From NCBI RefSeq assembly GCF_019679455.1, contig NZ_JAIEZQ010000001.1, positions 372,001-436,000 on the forward strand: DNA of 64,000 nucleotides, written 5' to 3'. The position numbers and the translations under genes are program-made. The DNA comes from Nocardioides jiangsuensis (GTDB taxonomy: Bacteria; Actinomycetota; Actinomycetes; Propionibacteriales; Nocardioidaceae). Shown here piece after piece: positions 62,281 to 64,000 of this stretch (position 1 is its first letter; the number at the start of each line of letters is the position of its first letter). The notes under the pieces were generated by a model. The model made no database searches. It was not told the origin of the DNA and saw only the letters and a program-made list of their open reading frames with translations.

Positions 62281-64000
62281 ATGGCACGACGCACCAAGCC
62301 CGCCCCGCCCCCCGACGACTTCGAGGAGCACATCCTCGACATCGACGTCGGCGACGAGATGCGGTCCAGCTTCCTCGAGTACGCCTACTCGGTGATCTAC
62401 AGCCGCGCGCTCCCCGACGCCCGCGACGGGCTCAAGCCCGTGCAGCGCCGGATCCTCTACACGATGGGCGAGATGAACCTGCGCCCCGACCGCGGCCACG
62501 TGAAGAGCGCCCGCGTCGTGGGTGAGGTCATGGGCCGGCTGCACCCGCACGGCGACGGCGCGATCTACGACGCGCTGGTCCGGATGGTCCAGCCCTGGTC
62601 GCTGCGGGTGCCGCTCGTCGACGGCCACGGCAACTTCGGCTCCCCCGACAACGGGCCCGCCGCGATGCGGTACACCGAGTGCCGGATGGCCCCCGCGGCG
62701 ATGCCGATGACGGTCTCGATCGACGAGGAGACCGTCGACTTCAAGCCGAACTACGACAGCCGAGAGCTCGAGCCGTCGGTGCTCCCCGCGGCGATCCCGA
62801 ACCTGATCGTCAACGGCGCCTCCGGCATCGCGGTCGGCATGGCCACCAACATCGCCCCGCACAACCTGGTCGAGGTGGTCCAGGCGCTGCGGCACATGAT
62901 CACCCACCCGTCGGCCGGGCTCGACGACCTGATGCGGTTCATCCCCGGCCCCGACCTGCCCACCGGCGGCAAGATCGTCGGCCTCGACGGGATCCGCGAC
63001 GCCTACGAGTCCGGCCGCGGGTCGTTCCGGATGCGGGCCACCGCCCGCGTGGAGAGCGTCACCCCGCGCCGCAAGGGCATCGTGGTCACCGAGCTGCCGT
63101 ACGGCGTCGGGCCGGAGAAGGTCATCGAGCGGATCAAGACGATGGTCCAGGCCAAGAAGCTCCAGGGCATCTCCGACGTCAAGGACCTCACCGACCACAA
63201 CAACGGGCTGCGCCTCGTGATCGAGGTCAAGAACGGCTTCCACCCCGAGGCGCTGCTCGAACAGCTCTACAAGCTCACCCCGATGGAGGACTCCTTCGGT
63301 ATCAACGCGGTCTGCCTGGTCGACGGGCAGCCGCGCACGCTCGGTCTCAAGGAAATGCTCGAGGTCTACCTCGGGCACCGCTACGACGTGGTCCGCCGCC
63401 GGTCGACGTACCGCCGGGCGAAGGCCGCCGACGAGCTGCACCTCGTCGAGGGCCTGCTGGTCGCGATCCTCGACATCGACGAGGTGATCCAGCTGATCAG
63501 GGCCAGCGAGAACGCCGCCGAGGCCAAGCAGCGGCTGATCACGGTCTTCGACCTCAGCGACGTGCAGGCCACCTACATCCTCGACATGGCGCTGCGCCGC
63601 CTGACGAAGTACTCGCGGATCGAGCTGGAGAACCGCAAGTCGGAGCTGGAGAAGACGATCGCCGAGCTCGACGCGATCCTCGACGACGAGAAGCTGCTCC
63701 GGAAGGTGGTCTCCGACGAGCTCGGCGAGGTGGCCAAGACCTACGGCACCCCGCGCCGCACCGTCCTGCTGGCCTCCGCCGGGCAGACAGTGACCTCCGC
63801 GGTCCCGCTCGAGGTCGCCGACGACCCGTGCTGGGTGTACCTGTCCTCGGCCGGCCTGCTGGCACGCAGCGGCGACGCGGAGCCGCCGGGCTCCGGAGGC
63901 GGCCGCACCAAGCACGACGTGGTGGTGTCGGCGGTGCGCACCACGGCCCGCGGCCAGGTCGGCGCGGTCACCAACCGGGGCCGGCTGGTCAAGCTCGACG
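62281..64000 (+). CDS. parC: DNA topoisomerase IV subunit A (ParC), 3' end outside the window
   Basis: The first 573 codons of a type IIA topoisomerase A subunit. The winged-helix region has [30 protein letters not shown] (88-102), [19 protein letters not shown] with the DNA-cleaving Tyr131, and the coiled-coil/gate region continues to the window edge. Assignment to topoisomerase IV rather than GyrA rests on the [14 protein letters not shown] sequence and the conserved actinobacterial neighbourhood; some actinobacteria have only gyrase, so the distinction is moderately sure. Residue 93, at the position of E. coli GyrA Ser83, is Gly; Asp97 (GyrA 87) is kept. The ATG has a purine-rich GGGAGAG upstream. 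Confidence 0.9.
   Translation, partial: MARRTKPAPPPDDFEEHILDIDVGDEMRSSFLEYAYSVIYSRALPDARDGLKPVQRRILYTMGEMNLRPDRGHVKSARVVGEVMGRLHPHGDGAIYDALVRMVQPWSLRVPLVDGHGNFGSPDNGPAAMRYTECRMAPAAMPMTVSIDEETVDFKPNYDSRELEPSVLPAAIPNLIVNGASGIAVGMATNIAPHNLVEVVQALRHMITHPSAGLDDLMRFIPGPDLPTGGKIVGLDGIRDAYESGRGSFRMRATARVESVTPRRKGIVVTELPYGVGPEKVIERIKTMVQAKKLQGISDVKDLTDHNNGLRLVIEVKNGFHPEALLEQLYKLTPMEDSFGINAVCLVDGQPRTLGLKEMLEVYLGHRYDVVRRRSTYRRAKAADELHLVEGLLVAILDIDEVIQLIRASENAAEAKQRLITVFDLSDVQATYILDMALRRLTKYSRIELENRKSELEKTIAELDAILDDEKLLRKVVSDELGEVAKTYGTPRRTVLLASAGQTVTSAVPLEVADDPCWVYLSSAGLLARSGDAEPPGSGGGRTKHDVVVSAVRTTARGQVGAVTNRGRLVKLD

Noticed and set aside
57887-62395. Very long plus-strand open frame opposite the FAD oxidase and Pat genes
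   Set aside because: It is a shadow of two strongly supported minus-strand genes. The translation is low-complexity Arg/Gly/His/Val with no family motif, typical of frames opposite high-GC genes.

Overview
The window is high-GC actinobacterial chromosome, and its gene content and order fit the Nocardioidaceae (Nocardioides-like) best. The strongest clue is gene order. From about 18.7 to 45 kb the order is dxs, acnA, a TRAM/Fe-S RNA methyltransferase, a large APC/KUP-type permease, two trkA genes, DUF3159, an OB-fold protein, DUF3710, dut, DUF3093, DUF4193, suhB, sepH. This is the conserved block known from Mycobacterium (Rv2682c to Rv2701c region), and the window ends in a topoisomerase IV subunit A gene, as in the Streptomyces counterpart. 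Genus and species were not tested. No rRNA, tRNA, CRISPR array, insertion sequence, integrase or phage gene was seen.

Layout. 0-4 kb: a membrane-anchored SpoIIE/PP2C phosphatase, an AlkA-like DNA glycosylase and a LigB-type ATP-dependent DNA ligase. 4-17 kb: a lipid-metabolism region with a TetR regulator, a thiolase divergent from a FabG4-HtdX pair (as in mycobacterial fadA2/fabG4/htdX), TesB, PAC2 and a fadA-fadB beta-oxidation operon; a sulfotransferase-like gene and an M23 peptidase with FG-GAP/VCBS repeats sit between them. 17-26 kb: amino acid permease, dxs, and small repair or accessory genes including an AlkZ/YcaQ-type glycosylase. 26-40 kb: the conserved core block (aconitase, potassium transport, dUTPase, ferrochelatase, inositol monophosphatase). 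40-49 kb: MFS, a frameshifted MpaB-type oxygenase, a sugar-lactone oxidase, a TRIC channel, sepH, a two-domain fatty acyl-CoA reductase and a kinase-like gene. 49-64 kb: a secreted M36 metallopeptidase, rhodanese, thymidine kinase, phosphodiesterase, DUF5998, a second MFS, an FAD oxidase, a GNAT/acyl-CoA-synthetase fusion and parC, cut off at the window edge.

Genes that plausibly work together: FadA+FadB (with TesB) for fatty-acid turnover; FabG4+HtdX with the divergent thiolase for acyl-chain reduction or dehydration; the APC/KUP permease with the two TrkA/RCK proteins for potassium homeostasis; AlkA, LigB, the AlkZ-like protein and a remnant of an AlkD-type gene for alkylation-damage repair.

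The window is mostly orderly conserved chromosome. The observations most worth a second look are: a recurring TAGCCT-type -10 box 6-8 nt before the start codon of many genes, implying many leaderless mRNAs and, in one 24-bp gap, two overlapping opposed promoters; a degraded AlkD fragment; a single-base frameshift in an MpaB-family gene; a long near-perfect inverted repeat at about 16.95 kb; and a small zinc-ribbon gene overlapping the DUF3093 gene antisense. I did not find a convincing wholly new multi-gene system.
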